Below are positions 25,501 through 38,400 of a DNA stretch of 64,000 nucleotides, piece by piece. Source of the DNA: Glandiceps talaboti (taxonomy: Eukaryota; Hemichordata; Enteropneusta; Spengelidae). A model generated the notes under the pieces. It was not told the DNA's origin and did not search any database. It was given only the letters and a program-made list of their open reading frames with translations. Numbering within the stretch: position 1 is the stretch's first letter; each line of letters starts with the position of its first letter. The DNA is taken from the NCBI RefSeq assembly GCF_964340395.1, contig NC_135555.1, forward strand, positions 28,045,325 to 28,109,324, read 5' to 3'. A program made the translations under genes and the position numbers.

Positions 25501-28428
25501 GGAACTCAAGGTCACGGAAGATGACACGAACACAGATGGCAGATGAACACTAGACAACCAATCAAGAAGTGGAAGAAGTAAGTGAAGATTTTGGAATTGA
25601 ATAATTACTGAGAATGGTCATTAAATTTTGTTGCCCAATATTTCTTCCCATCTGCAATGGAAAGTATAAGTTATCTAAAATTTCTTTTGTCAGTACTAAG
25701 CACACGACACGTAATGACAACCTTATGTTACAAGTAGATTGTAGCAGAATGAAGAAATATTGGAGATGAATAGAATTTTTTTATCCGTGGTAATATCTTT
25801 TCAAAAAGGTTAAAGTGAGTAGTGGCATTTTCTAAGAGTAAATATTAGAATACTGTTATTTCATTCCATCAATAAGTTTATACTGTATTGTTTGATTCAT
25901 TCTTTTCAGGATGGAACTCAAGGTCACGGAAGATGACACGAACACAAATGGCAGATGAACACCAGACAGCCAATCAAGAAGTGAGAGAAGTAAGTGAAGA
26001 TTTTGGAATTGTATAATTACTGAGAATGGTCATTAAACTTTGTTGCCCAATATTTATTCCCATCTGCAATGGAAAGTATAAGTTATCTAAAAGTTCTTTT
26101 GTCAGTACTAAGCACACGACAAGTAATGACAACCTTATGTCACAAGTAGATTGTAGCAGAATGAAGACATATTTTGGAGATGAACAGAATTGTATTATCC
26201 GTGGTAATATCTTTTCAAAAATGTAAATTGAGTAGTGGCAACTTTAAGAGTAAGTATTAGAATCTAAATAACTCTTATTTCATTCCATCAATAAGTTTAT
26301 ACTGTATTGTTTGATTCATTCCTTTCAGGATGGAACTGAAGGTCAAGGAAGATGACACGAACACAGATGGCAGACGAACACCAGACAGCCAATCAAGAAG
26401 TTGAAGAAGTAAGTGAAGATTTTGGAATTGAATAATTACTGAGAATGGTCCTTAAATTTTGTTGCCCAATATTTATTGCCATCTGCAATGGAAAGTATAA
26501 GTTATCTAAAAGTTCTTTTGTCAGTACTAAGCACACGACAAGTAATGACAACCTTATGTCACAAGTAGATTGTAGCAGAATAAAGAAATATTTTGGAGAT
26601 AAACAGAATTGTATTATCCGTGGTAATATCTTTTCAAGAAGGTTCAATTGAGTAGTGGCAACTTTAAGAATAAATATTAGAATCTAAATAACTGTTATTT
26701 CATTCCATCAATAAGTTTATACTGTATTGTTTGATTCATTCCTTTCAGGATGGAACTCAAGGTCACGGAAGATGACACGAACACAAATGGCAGATGAACA
26801 CCAGACAGCCAATCAAGAAGTGGGAGAAGTAAGTGAAGATTTTGGAATTGTATAATTACTGAGAATGGTCATTAAACTTTGTTGCCCAATATTTCTTCCC
26901 ATCTGCAATGGAAAGTATAAGTTATCTAAAAGTTCTTTTGTCAGTACTAAGCACACGACAAGTAATGACAACCTTATGTCACAAGTAGATTGTAGCAGGA
27001 TGAAGACATATTTTGGAGATGAACAGAATTGTATTATCCATGGTAATGTCTTTTCAAAAAGGTTAAATTGAGTAGTGGCAACTTTAAGAGTAAATATTAG
27101 AATCTAAATAACTGTTATTTCATTCCATCAATAAGTTTATACTGTATTGTTTGATTCATTCCTTTCAGGATGGCACTCACGGTCACGGAAGATGAAACGA
27201 ACACAGATGGCAGATGAACACAAGACAGCCAATCAAGAAGTGGAAGAAGTAAGTGAAGATTTTGGTATTGTATAATTACTGAGAATGGTCATTAAATTTT
27301 GATGCCCAATATTTATTCCCATCTGCAATGGAAAGTATAAGTTATCTAAAAGTTCTTTTGTCAGTACTAAGCACACGACAAGTAATGACAACCTTATGTC
27401 ACAAGTAGATTGTAGCAGAATACAGAAATATTTTGGAGATGAACAGAATTGTATTATCCGTGGTAATATCTTTTCAAGAAGGTTAAATTGAGTAGTGGCA
27501 ACTTTAAGAATAAATATTAGAATCTAAATAACTGTTATTTCATTCCATCATTAAGTTTATACTGTATTGTTTGATTCATTCCTTTCAGGATGGAACTCAA
27601 GGTCACGGAAGATGACACGAACGCAGATGGCAGATGAACACCAGACAGCCAATCAAGAAGTGGAAGAAGTAAGTGAAGATTTTGGAATTGTATAATTACT
27701 GAGAATGGTCATTAAACTTTGTTGCCCAATATTTATTCCCATCTGAAATGGAAAGTATAAGTTATCTAAAAGTTCTTTTGTCAGTACTAAGCACACGACA
27801 AGTAATGACAACCTTATGTCAAAAGTAGATTGTAGCAGAATGAAGACATATTTTGGAGATGAACAGAATTGTATTATCCATGGTAATATCTTTTCAAAAA
27901 GGTTAAATTGAGTAGTGGCAACTTTAAGAGTAAATATTAGAATCTAAATAACTGTTATTTCATTCCATCAATAAGTTTATACTGTATTGTTTGATTAATT
28001 CCTTTCAGGATGGAACTCAAGGTCACGGAAGATGAAACGAACACAGATGGCAGATGAACACCAGACAGCCAATCAAGAAGTGGAAGAAGTAAGTGAAGAT
28101 TTTGGTATTGTATAATTACTGAGAATGATCATTAAATTTTGTTGCCCAATATTTATTCCCATCTGCAATGGAAAGTATAAGTTATCTAAAAGTTCTTTTG
28201 TCAGTACTAAGCACACGACAAGTCATGACAACCTTATGTCACAAGTAGATTGTAGCAGAATGAAGAAATATTTTGGAGATGAACAGAATTGTATTATCCG
28301 TGGTAATATCTTTTCAAGAATGTTAAATTGAGTAGTGGCAACTTTAAGAGTAAATATTAGAATCTAAATAACTCTTATTTCATTCCATCAATAAGTTTAT
28401 ACTGTATTGTTTGATTCATTCATTTCAG
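16539..28428 (+). repeat. Exon-intron module tandem array, second segment
   Basis: The array resumes at the AG target duplication right of the transposon, in the middle of the same monomer. Exon blocks begin at 16724, 17136, 17549, 17969, 18389, 18803, 19224, 19644, 20064, 20476, 20895, 21315, 21735, 22155, 22567, 22987, 23407, 23819, 24238, 24658, 25078, 25498, 25910, 26329, 26749, 27169, 27589 and 28009 (28 copies). Spacing cycles through 420-, 419- and 412-bp classes in a regular order, which marks higher-order duplication: the series from 19644 recurs exactly 3,343 bp later. Three donor-proximal exons (20476, 22567, 23819, and again 25910) carry a GTGAGAGAAG variant before the donor, but GTAAGTG itself is unchanged. 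Open frames of 66-68 codons recur in the intron part of most copies; they are copies of one sequence, not independent genes. Confidence 0.97.
19400..26085 (+). repeat. Two tandem copies of an 8-monomer block (3,343 bp)
   Basis: Exon blocks 19644, 20064, 20476, 20895, 21315, 21735, 22155 and 22567 recur at 22987, 23407, 23819, 24238, 24658, 25078, 25498 and 25910, all offset 3,343 bp. The junction lies inside the monomer around 22,683-22,889: its first half matches the monomer at 26,026 and its second half matches the one at 19,340. It is therefore a crossover chimera, as expected from unequal exchange. Private variants such as GAACACTAGACAACC and GAATTTTTTTATCC are shared by both copies. Confidence 0.85.
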
Positions 28429-31400
28429 GAGGGAACTCAAGGTCACGGAAGATGACACGAACACAGATGGCAGATGAACACCAGACAGCCAATCAAGAAG
28501 TGGAAGAAGTAAGTGAAGATTTTGGTATTGTATAATTACTGAGAATAGTCCTTAAATTTTGTTGCCCAATATTTCTTCCCATCTGCAATGGAAAGTATAA
28601 GTTATCTAAAAGTTCTTTTGTCAGTACTAACCACACGACAAGTAATGACAACCTTGTGTCACAAGTAGATTGTAGCAGAATAAAGAAATATTTTGGAGAT
28701 AAACAGAATTGTATTATCCGTGGTAATATCTTTTCAAGAAGGTTCAATTGAGTAGTGGCAACTTTAAGAATAAATATTAGAATCTAAATAACTGTTATTT
28801 CATTCCATCAATAAGTTTATACTGTATTGTTTGATTCATTCCTTTCAGGATGGAACTCAAGGTCAAGGAAGATGACACGAACACAGATGGCAGATGAACA
28901 CCAGACAGCCAATCAAGAAGTGGAAGAAGTAAGTGAAGATTCTGGAATTGTATAATTACTGAGAATGGTCATTAAATTTTGTTGCCCAATATTTATTCCC
29001 ATCTGCAATGGAAAGTATAAGTTATCTAAAAGTTCTTTTGTCAGTATTAAGCACACGACAAGTAATGACAACCTTATGTCACAAGTAGATTGTAGCAGAA
29101 TGAAGACATATTTTGGAGATGAACAGAATTGTGTTATCCGTGGTTATATCTTTTCAAAAAGGTTAAATTGAGTAGTGGCAACTTTAAGAGTAAATATTAG
29201 AATCTAAATAACTGTTATTTCATTCCATCAATAAGTTTATACTGTATTGTTTGATTCATTCCTTTCAGGATGGAACTCAAGGTCACGGAAGATGACACGA
29301 ACACAGATGGCAGATGAACACTAGACAACCAATCAAGAAGTGGAAGAAGTAAGTGAAGATTTTGGAATTGAATAATTACTGAGAATGGTCATTAAATTTT
29401 GTTGCCCAATATTTCTTCCCATCTGCAATGGAAAGTATAAGTTATCTAAAATTTCTTTTGTCAGTACTAAGCACACGACACGTAATGACAACCTTATGTT
29501 ACAAGTAGATTGTAGCAGAATGAAGAAATATTGGAGATGAATAGAATTTTTTTATCCGTGGTAATATCTTTTCAAAAAGGTTAAAGTGAGTAGTGGCATT
29601 TTCTAAGAGTAAATATTAGAATACTGTTATTTCATTCCATCAATAAGTTTATACTGTATTGTTTGATTCATTCTTTTCAGGATGGAACTCAAGGTCACGG
29701 AAGATGACACGAACACAAATGGCAGATGAACACCAGACAGCCAATCAAGAAGTGAGAGAAGTAAGTGAAGATTTTGGAATTGTATAATTACTGAGAATGG
29801 TCATTAAACTTTGTTGCCCAATATTTATTCCCATCTGCAATGGAAAGTATAAGTTATCTAAAAGTTCTTTTGTCAGTACTAAGCACACGACAAGTAATGA
29901 CAACCTTATGTCACAAGTAGATTGTAGCAGAATGAAGACATATTTTGGAGATGAACAGAATTGTATTATCCGTGGTAATATCTTTTCAAAAATGTAAATT
30001 GAGTAGTGGCAACTTTAAGAGTAAGTATTAGAATCTAAATAACTCTTATTTCATTCCATCAATAAGTTTATACTGTATTGTTTGATTCATTCCTTTCAGG
30101 ATGGAACTGAAGGTCAAGGAAGATGACACGAACACAGATGGCAGACGAACACCAGACAGCCAATCAAGAAGTTGAAGAAGTAAGTGAAGATTTTGGAATT
30201 GAATAATTACTGAGAATGGTCCTTAAATTTTGTTGCCCAATATTTATTGCCATCTGCAATGGAAAGTATAAGTTATCTAAAAGTTCTTTTGTCAGTACTA
30301 AGCACACGACAAGTAATGACAACCTTATGTCACAAGTAGATTGTAGCAGAATAAAGAAATATTTTGGAGATAAACAGAATTGTATTATCCGTGGTAATAT
30401 CTTTTCAAGAAGGTTCAATTGAGTAGTGGCAACTTTAAGAATAAATATTAGAATCTAAATAACTGTTATTTCATTCCATCAATAAGTTTATACTGTATTG
30501 TTTGATTCATTCCTTTCAGGATGGAACTCAAGGTCACGGAAGATGACACGAACACAAATGGCAGATGAACACCAGACAGCCAATCAAGAAGTGGGAGAAG
30601 TAAGTGAAGATTTTGGAATTGTATAATTACTGAGAATGGTCATTAAACTTTGTTGCCCAATATTTCTTCCCATCTGCAATGGAAAGTATAAGTTATCTAA
30701 AAGTTCTTTTGTCAGTACTAAGCACACGACAAGTAATGACAACCTTATGTCACAAGTAGATTGTAGCAGGATGAAGACATATTTTGGAGATGAACAGAAT
30801 TGTATTATCCATGGTAATGTCTTTTCAAAAAGGTTAAATTGAGTAGTGGCAACTTTAAGAGTAAATATTAGAATCTAAATAACTGTTATTTCATTCCATC
30901 AATAAGTTTATACTGTATTGTTTGATTCATTCCTTTCAGGATGGCACTCACGGTCACGGAAGATGAAACGAACACAGATGGCAGATGAACACAAGACAGC
31001 CAATCAAGAAGTGGAAGAAGTAAGTGAAGATTTTGGTATTGTATAATTACTGAGAATGGTCATTAAATTTTGATGCCCAATATTTATTCCCATCTGCAAT
31101 GGAAAGTATAAGTTATCTAAAAGTTCTTTTGTCAGTACTAAGCACACGACAAGTAATGACAACCTTATGTCACAAGTAGATTGTAGCAGAATACAGAAAT
31201 ATTTTGGAGATGAACAGAATTGTATTATCCGTGGTAATATCTTTTCAAGAAGGTTAAATTGAGTAGTGGCAACTTTAAGAATAAATATTAGAATCTAAAT
31301 AACTGTTATTTCATTCCATCATTAAGTTTATACTGTATTGTTTGATTCATTCCTTTCAGGATGGAACTCAAGGTCACGGAAGATGACACGAACGCAGATG

Positions 31401-32441
31401 GCAGATGAACACCAGACAGCCAATCAAGAAGTGGAAGAAGTAAGTGAAGATTTTGGAATTGTATAATTACTGAGAATGGTCATTAAACTTTGTTGCCCAA
31501 TATTTATTCCCATCTGAAATGGAAAGTATAAGTTATCTAAAAGTTCTTTTGTCAGTACTAAGCACACGACAAGTAATGACAACCTTATGTCAAAAGTAGA
31601 TTGTAGCAGAATGAAGACATATTTTGGAGATGAACAGAATTGTATTATCCATGGTAATATCTTTTCAAAAAGGTTAAATTGAGTAGTGGCAACTTTAAGA
31701 GTAAATATTAGAATCTAAATAACTGTTATTTCATTCCATCAATAAGTTTATACTGTATTGTTTGATTAATTCCTTTCAGGATGGAACTCAAGGTCACGGA
31801 AGATGAAACGAACACAGATGGCAGATGAACACCAGACAGCCAATCAAGAAGTGGAAGAAGTAAGTGAAGATTTTGGTATTGTATAATTACTGAGAATGAT
31901 CATTAAATTTTGTTGCCCAATATTTATTCCCATCTGCAATGGAAAGTATAAGTTATCTAAAAGTTCTTTTGTCAGTACTAAGCACACGACAAGTCATGAC
32001 AACCTTATGTCACAAGTAGATTGTAGCAGAATGAAGAAATATTTTGGAGATGAACAGAATTGTATTATCCGTGGTAATATCTTTTCAAGAATGTTAAATT
32101 GAGTAGTGGCAACTTTAAGAGTAAATATTAGAATCTAAATAACTCTTATTTCATTCCATCAATAAGTTTATACTGTATTGTTTGATTCATTCATTTCAGG
32201 AGGGAACTCAAGGTCACGGAAGATGACACGAACACAGATGGCAGATGAACACCAGACAGCCAATCAAGAAGTGGAAGAAGTAAGTGAAGATTTTGGTATT
32301 GTATAATTACTGAGAATAGTCCTTAAATTTTGTTGCCCAATATTTCTTCCCATCTGCAATGGAAAGTATAAGTTATCTAAAAGTTCTTTTGTCAGTACTA
32401 ACCACACGACAAGTAATGACAACCTTGTGTCACAAGTAGAT
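24900..32441 (+). repeat. Two tandem copies of a 9-monomer block (3,771 bp)
   Basis: Exon blocks 25078, 25498, 25910, 26329, 26749, 27169, 27589, 28009 and 28429 recur at 28849, 29269, 29681, 30100, 30520, 30940, 31360, 31780 and 32200, all offset 3,771 bp. Shared private variants include GGATGGCACTCACGG (27169 and 30940), a Cys-to-stop-type TGATGCCC (27301 and 31072) and CATCTGAAATGG (27740 and 31511). The block overlaps the second copy of the 3,343-bp block, so this event is the younger one. Breakpoints fall in the monomers near 28,560-28,690 and 32,450. Confidence 0.85.
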
Positions 32442-35400
32442 TGTAGCAGAATAAAGAAATGTTTTGGAGATGAACAGAATTGTATTATCCGTGATAATAT
32501 CTTTTCAAGAAAGTTAAATTGAGTAGTGGCAACTTCAAGCATAAATATTACAATCTAAATAACTGTTAATTCATTCCATCAATACGTTTATACTGTATTG
32601 TTTGATTCATTCCTTTCAGGATGGAACTCAAGGTCACGGAAGATGACGGGAACACAGATGGCAGATGAACACCAGACAGCCAATCAAGAAGTTGAAATAG
32701 TAAGTGAAGATTTTGGAATTCAATAATTACTGAGAATGGTCCTTAAATTTTGTTGCCCAATATATATTGCCATCTGCAATGGAAAGTATAAGTTATCTAA
32801 AAGTTCTTTTGTCAGTACTAAGCACACGACAAGTCATGACAACCTTATGTCACAAGTAGATTGTAGCAGAATGAAGAAATATTTTGGAGATGAACAGAAT
32901 TGTATTATCCGTGGTAATATCTTTTCAAAAATGTAAATTGAGTAGTGGCAACTTTAAGAGTAAATATTAGAATCTAAATAACTCTTATTTCATTCCATCA
33001 ATAAGTTTATACTGTATTGTTTGATTCATTCCTTTCAGGATGGAACTCAAGGTCACGGAAGATGACACGAACACAGATGGCAGATGAACACCAGACAGCC
33101 AATCAAGAAGTTGAAGAAGTAAGTGAAGATTTTGGAATTCAATAATTACTGAGAATGGTCATTAAATTTTGTTGCCCAATATTTATTCCCATCTGCAATG
33201 GAAAGTATAAGTTATCTAAAAGTTCTTTTGTCAGTACTAAGCACACGACAAGAAATGACATCCTTATGTCACAAGTAGATTGTAGCAGAATGAAGACATA
33301 TTTTGGAGATGAACAGAATTGTATTATCCGTGGTAATATCTATTCAAAAAGGTTAAATTGAGTAGTGGCAACCTTAAGAATAAATATTAGAATCTAAATA
33401 ACTCTTATTTCATTCCATCAATAAGTTTATACTGTATTGTTTGATTAATTCCTTTCAGGATGGAACTCAAGGTCACGGAAGATGACACGAACACAGATGG
33501 CAGATGAACACCAGACAGCCAATCAAGAAGTGGAAGAAGTAAGTGAAGATTTTGGAATTGTATAATTACTGAGAATGGTCATTAAACTTTGTTGCCCAAT
33601 ATTTATTCCCATCTGCAATGGAAAGTATAAGTTATCTAAAAGTTCTTTTGTCAGTACTAAGCACATGACAAGTAATGACAACCTTATGTCACAAGTAGAT
33701 TGTAGCAGAATGAAGACATATTTTGGAGATGAACAGAATTGTATTATCCGTGGTAATATCTTTTCAAGAAGGTTAAATTGAGTAGTGGCAACTTTAAGAG
33801 TAAATATTAGAATCTAAATAACTGTTATTTCATTCCATCAATAAGTTTATACTGTATTGTTTGATTCATTCCTTTCAGGATGGAACTCAAGGTCACGGAA
33901 GATGACACGAACACAAATGGCAGATGAACACCAGACAGCCAATCAAGAAGTGGAAGAAGTAAGTGAAGATTTTGGTATTGTATAATTACTGAGAATGGTC
34001 ATTAAATTTTGTTTCCCAATATTTCTTCCCTTCTGCAATGGAAAGTATAAGTTATCAAAAAGTTCTTTTGTCAGTACTAAGCACACGACACGTAATGACA
34101 ACCTTATGTTACAAGTAGATTGTAGCAGAATGAAGAAATATTGGAGATGAATAGAATTGTATTATCCGTGGTAATATATTTTCAAAAAGGTTAAATTGAG
34201 TAGTGGCAACTTGTAAGAGTAAATATTAGAATACAGCTATTTCATTCCATCAATAAGTTTATACTGTATTGTTTGATTCATTCCTTTCAGGATGGAACTC
34301 AAGGTCACGGAAGATGACACGAACACAGATGGCAGATGAACACTAGACAACCAATCAAGAAGTGGAAGAAGTAAGTGAAGATTTTGGAATTGAATAATTA
34401 CTGAGAATGGTCATTAAATTTTGTTGCCCAATATTTCTTCCCATCTGCAATGGAAAGTATAAGTTATCTAAAAGTTCTTTTGTCAGTACTAAGCACACGA
34501 CACGTAATGACAACCTTATGTTACAAGTAGATTGTAGCAGAATGAAGAAATATTGGAGATGAATAGAATTTTTTTATCCGTGGTAATATCTTTTCAAAAA
34601 GGTTAAAGTGAGTAGTGGCATTTTCTAAGAGTAAATATTAGAATACTGTTATTTCATTCCATCAATAAGTTTATACTGTATTGTTTGATTCATTCTTTTC
34701 AGGATGGAACTCAAGGTCACGGAAGATGACACGAACACAAATGGCAGATGAACACCAGACAGCCAATCAAGAAGTGAGAGAAGTAAGTGAAGATTTTGGA
34801 ATTGTATAATTACTGAGAATGGTCATTAAACTTTGTTGCCCAATATTTATTCCCATCTGCAATGGAAAGTATAAGTTATCTAAAAGTTCTTTTGTCAGTA
34901 CTAAGCACACGACAAGTAATGACAACCTTATGTCACAAGTAGATTGTAGCAGAATGAAGACATATTTTGGAGATGAACAGAATTGTATTATCCGTGGTAA
35001 TATCTTTTCAAAAATGTAAATTGAGTAGTGGCAACTTTAAGAGTAAGTATTAGAATCTAAATAACTCTTATTTCATTCCATCAATAAGTTTATACTGTAT
35101 TGTTTGATTCATTCCTTTCAGGATGGAACTGAAGGTCAAGGAAGATGACACGAACACAGATGGCAGACGAACACCAGACAGCCAATCAAGAAGTTGAAGA
35201 AGTAAGTGAAGATTTTGGAATTAAATAATTACTGAGAATGGTCCTTAAATTTTGTTGCCCAATATTTATTGCCATCTGCAATGGAAAGTATAAGTTATCT
35301 AAAAGTTCTTTTGTCAGTACTAAGCACACGACAAGTAATGACAACCTTATGTCACAAGTAGATTGTAGCAGAATGAAGACATATTTTGGAGATGAACAGA

Positions 35401-38400
35401 ATTGTATTATCCGTGGTAATATCTTTTCAAGAAAGTTAAATTGAGTAGTGGCAACTTCAAGAATAAATATTACAATCTAAATAACTGTTATTTCATTCCA
35501 TCAATACGTTTATACTGTATTGTTTGATTCATTCCTTTCAGGATGGAACTCAAGGTCACGGAAGATGACAGGAACACAGATGGCAGATGAACACCAGACA
35601 GCCAATCAAGAAGTTGAAGAAGTAAGTGAAGATTTTGGAATTGAATAATTACTGAGAATGGTCCTTAAATTTTGTTGCCCAATATATATTGCCATCTGCA
35701 ATGGAAAGTATAAGTTATCTAAAAGTTCTTTTGTCAGTACTAACCACACGACAAGTAATGACAACCTTGTGTCACAAGTAGATTGTAGCAGAATAAAGAA
35801 ATATTTTGGAGATAAACAGAATTGTATTATCCGTGGTAATATCTTTTCAAGAAGGTTCAATTGAGTAGTGGCAACTTTAAGAATAAATATTAGAATCTAA
35901 ATAACTGTTATTTCATTCCATCAATAAGTTTATACTGTATTGTTTGATTCATTCCTTTCAGGATGGAACTCAAGGTCACGGAAGATGACACGAACACAAA
36001 TGGCAGATGAACACCAGACAGCCAATCAAGAAGTGGAAGAAGTAAGTGAAGATTTTGGTATTGTATAATTACTGAGAATGGTCATTAAATTTTGTTTCCC
36101 AATATTTCTTCCCTTCTGCAATGGAAAGTATAAGTTATCAAAAAGTTCTTTTGTCAGTACTAAGCACACGACACGTAATGACAACCTTATGTTACAAGTA
36201 GATTGTAGCAGAATGAAGAAATATTGGAGATGAATAGAATTGTATTATCCGTGGTAATATCTTTTCAAAAAGGTTAAATTGAGTAGTGGCAACTTGTAAG
36301 AGTAAATATTAGAATACAGCTATTTCATTCCATCAATAAGTTTATACTGTATTGTTTGATTCATTCCTTTCAGGATGGAACTCAAGGTCACGGAAGATGA
36401 CACGAACACAGATGGCAGATAGACACCAGACAGCCAATCAAGAAGGGGAAGAAGTAAGTGATGATTTTGGTATTGTATAATTACTGAGAATGGTCAATAA
36501 ATTTTGTTGCCCAATATTTATTCCCATCTGTAATGGAAAGTATAAGTTATCTAAAAGTTCTTTTGTCAGTATTAAGTACACGACAAGTAATGACAACCTT
36601 ATGTCACAAGTAGATTGTAGTAGAATGAAGACATATTTTGGAGATGAACAGAATTGTATTATCCGTGGTAATATCTTTTCAAAAAGGTTAAATTGAGTAG
36701 TGGCAACCTTAAGAATAAATATTAGAATCTAAATAACTCTTATTTCATTCCGTCAATAAGTTTATACTGTATTGTTTGATTCACTCCTTTCAGGATGGAA
36801 CTCAAGGTCACGGAAGATGACACGAACACAGATGGCAGATGAACACCAGACAGCCAATCAAGAAGTGGAAGAAGTAAGTGAAGATTTTGGAATTGTATAA
36901 TTACTGAGAATGGTCATTAAACTTTGTTGCCCAAAATTTATTCCCATCTGCAATGGAAAGTATAAGTTATCTAAAAGTTCTTTTGTCAGTACTAAGCACA
37001 CGACAAGTAATGACAACCTTATGTCCCAAGTAGATTGTAGCAGAATACAGAAATATTTTGGAGATGAACAGAATTGTATTATCCGTGGTAATATCTTTTC
37101 AAGAAGGTTAAATTGTGTAGTGGCAACTTTAAGAATAAATATTAGAATCTAAATAACTGTTATTTCATTCCATCATTAAGTTTATACTGTATTGTTTGAT
37201 CCATTCCTTTCAGGATGGAACTCAAGGTCACGGAAAATGACACGAACACAGATGGCAGATGAACACCAGACAGCCAATCAAGAAGTGGAAGAAGTAAGTG
37301 AAGATTTTGGAATTGTATAATTACTGAGAATGGTCATTGAATTTTGTTGCCCAATATTTATTGCCATCTGCAATGGAATGTATAAGTTATCTAAAAGTTC
37401 TTTTCTCAGTACTAAGCACACAAGTAATGACAACCTTATGTCACAAGTAGATTGTAGCAGAATGAAGAAATATTTTGGAGATGAACAGAATTGTATTATC
37501 CGTGGTAATAACTTTTCAAAAAGGTTAAATTGAGTAGTGGCAACTTTAAGAGTAAATATTATAATCTAAATAACTCTTATTTCATTCCATCAATAAGTTT
37601 ATACTGTATTGTTTGATTCATTCCTTTCAGGATGGAACTGAAGGTCAAGGAAGATGACACGAACACAGATGGCAGACGAACACCAGACAGCCAATCAAGA
37701 AGTGGAAGAAGTAAGTGAAGATTTTGGTATTGTATAATTACTGAGTATGGGCATTAAATTTTGTTGCCCAATATTTATTCCCATCTGAAATGGAAAGTAT
37801 AAGTTATCTAAAAGTTCTTTTGTCAGTACTAAGCACACGACAAGTAATGACAACCTTATGTCACAAGTAGATTGTAGCAGAATGAAGACATATTTTACAG
37901 ATGAACAGAATTGTATTATCCGTGGTAATATCTTTTCAAAAAGGTTAAATTGAGTAGTGGCAACTTTAAGAGTAAATATTAGAATCTAAATAACTGTTAT
38001 TTCATTCCATGAATAAGTTTATACTGTATTGTTTGATTCATTCCTTTCAGGATGGAACTCGAGGTCACGGAAGGTGACACGAACACAGATGGCAGATAAA
38101 CACCAGACAGCCAATCAAGAAGTGGAAGAAGTAAGTGAAGATTTTGGTATTGTATAATTACTGAGAATGGTCATTAAATTTTGTTGCCCAATATTTCTTC
38201 CCATCTGCAATGGAAAGTATAAGTTATCAAAAAGTTCTTTTCTCAGTACTAAGCACACGACAAGTAATGACAACCTTATGTTACAAGTAGATTGTAGCAG
38301 AATGAAGACATATTGGAGATGAATAGAATTGTATTATCCGTGGTAATATCTTTTCATAAAGGTTAAATTGAGTAGTGGCAACTTTAAGAATAAATATTAG

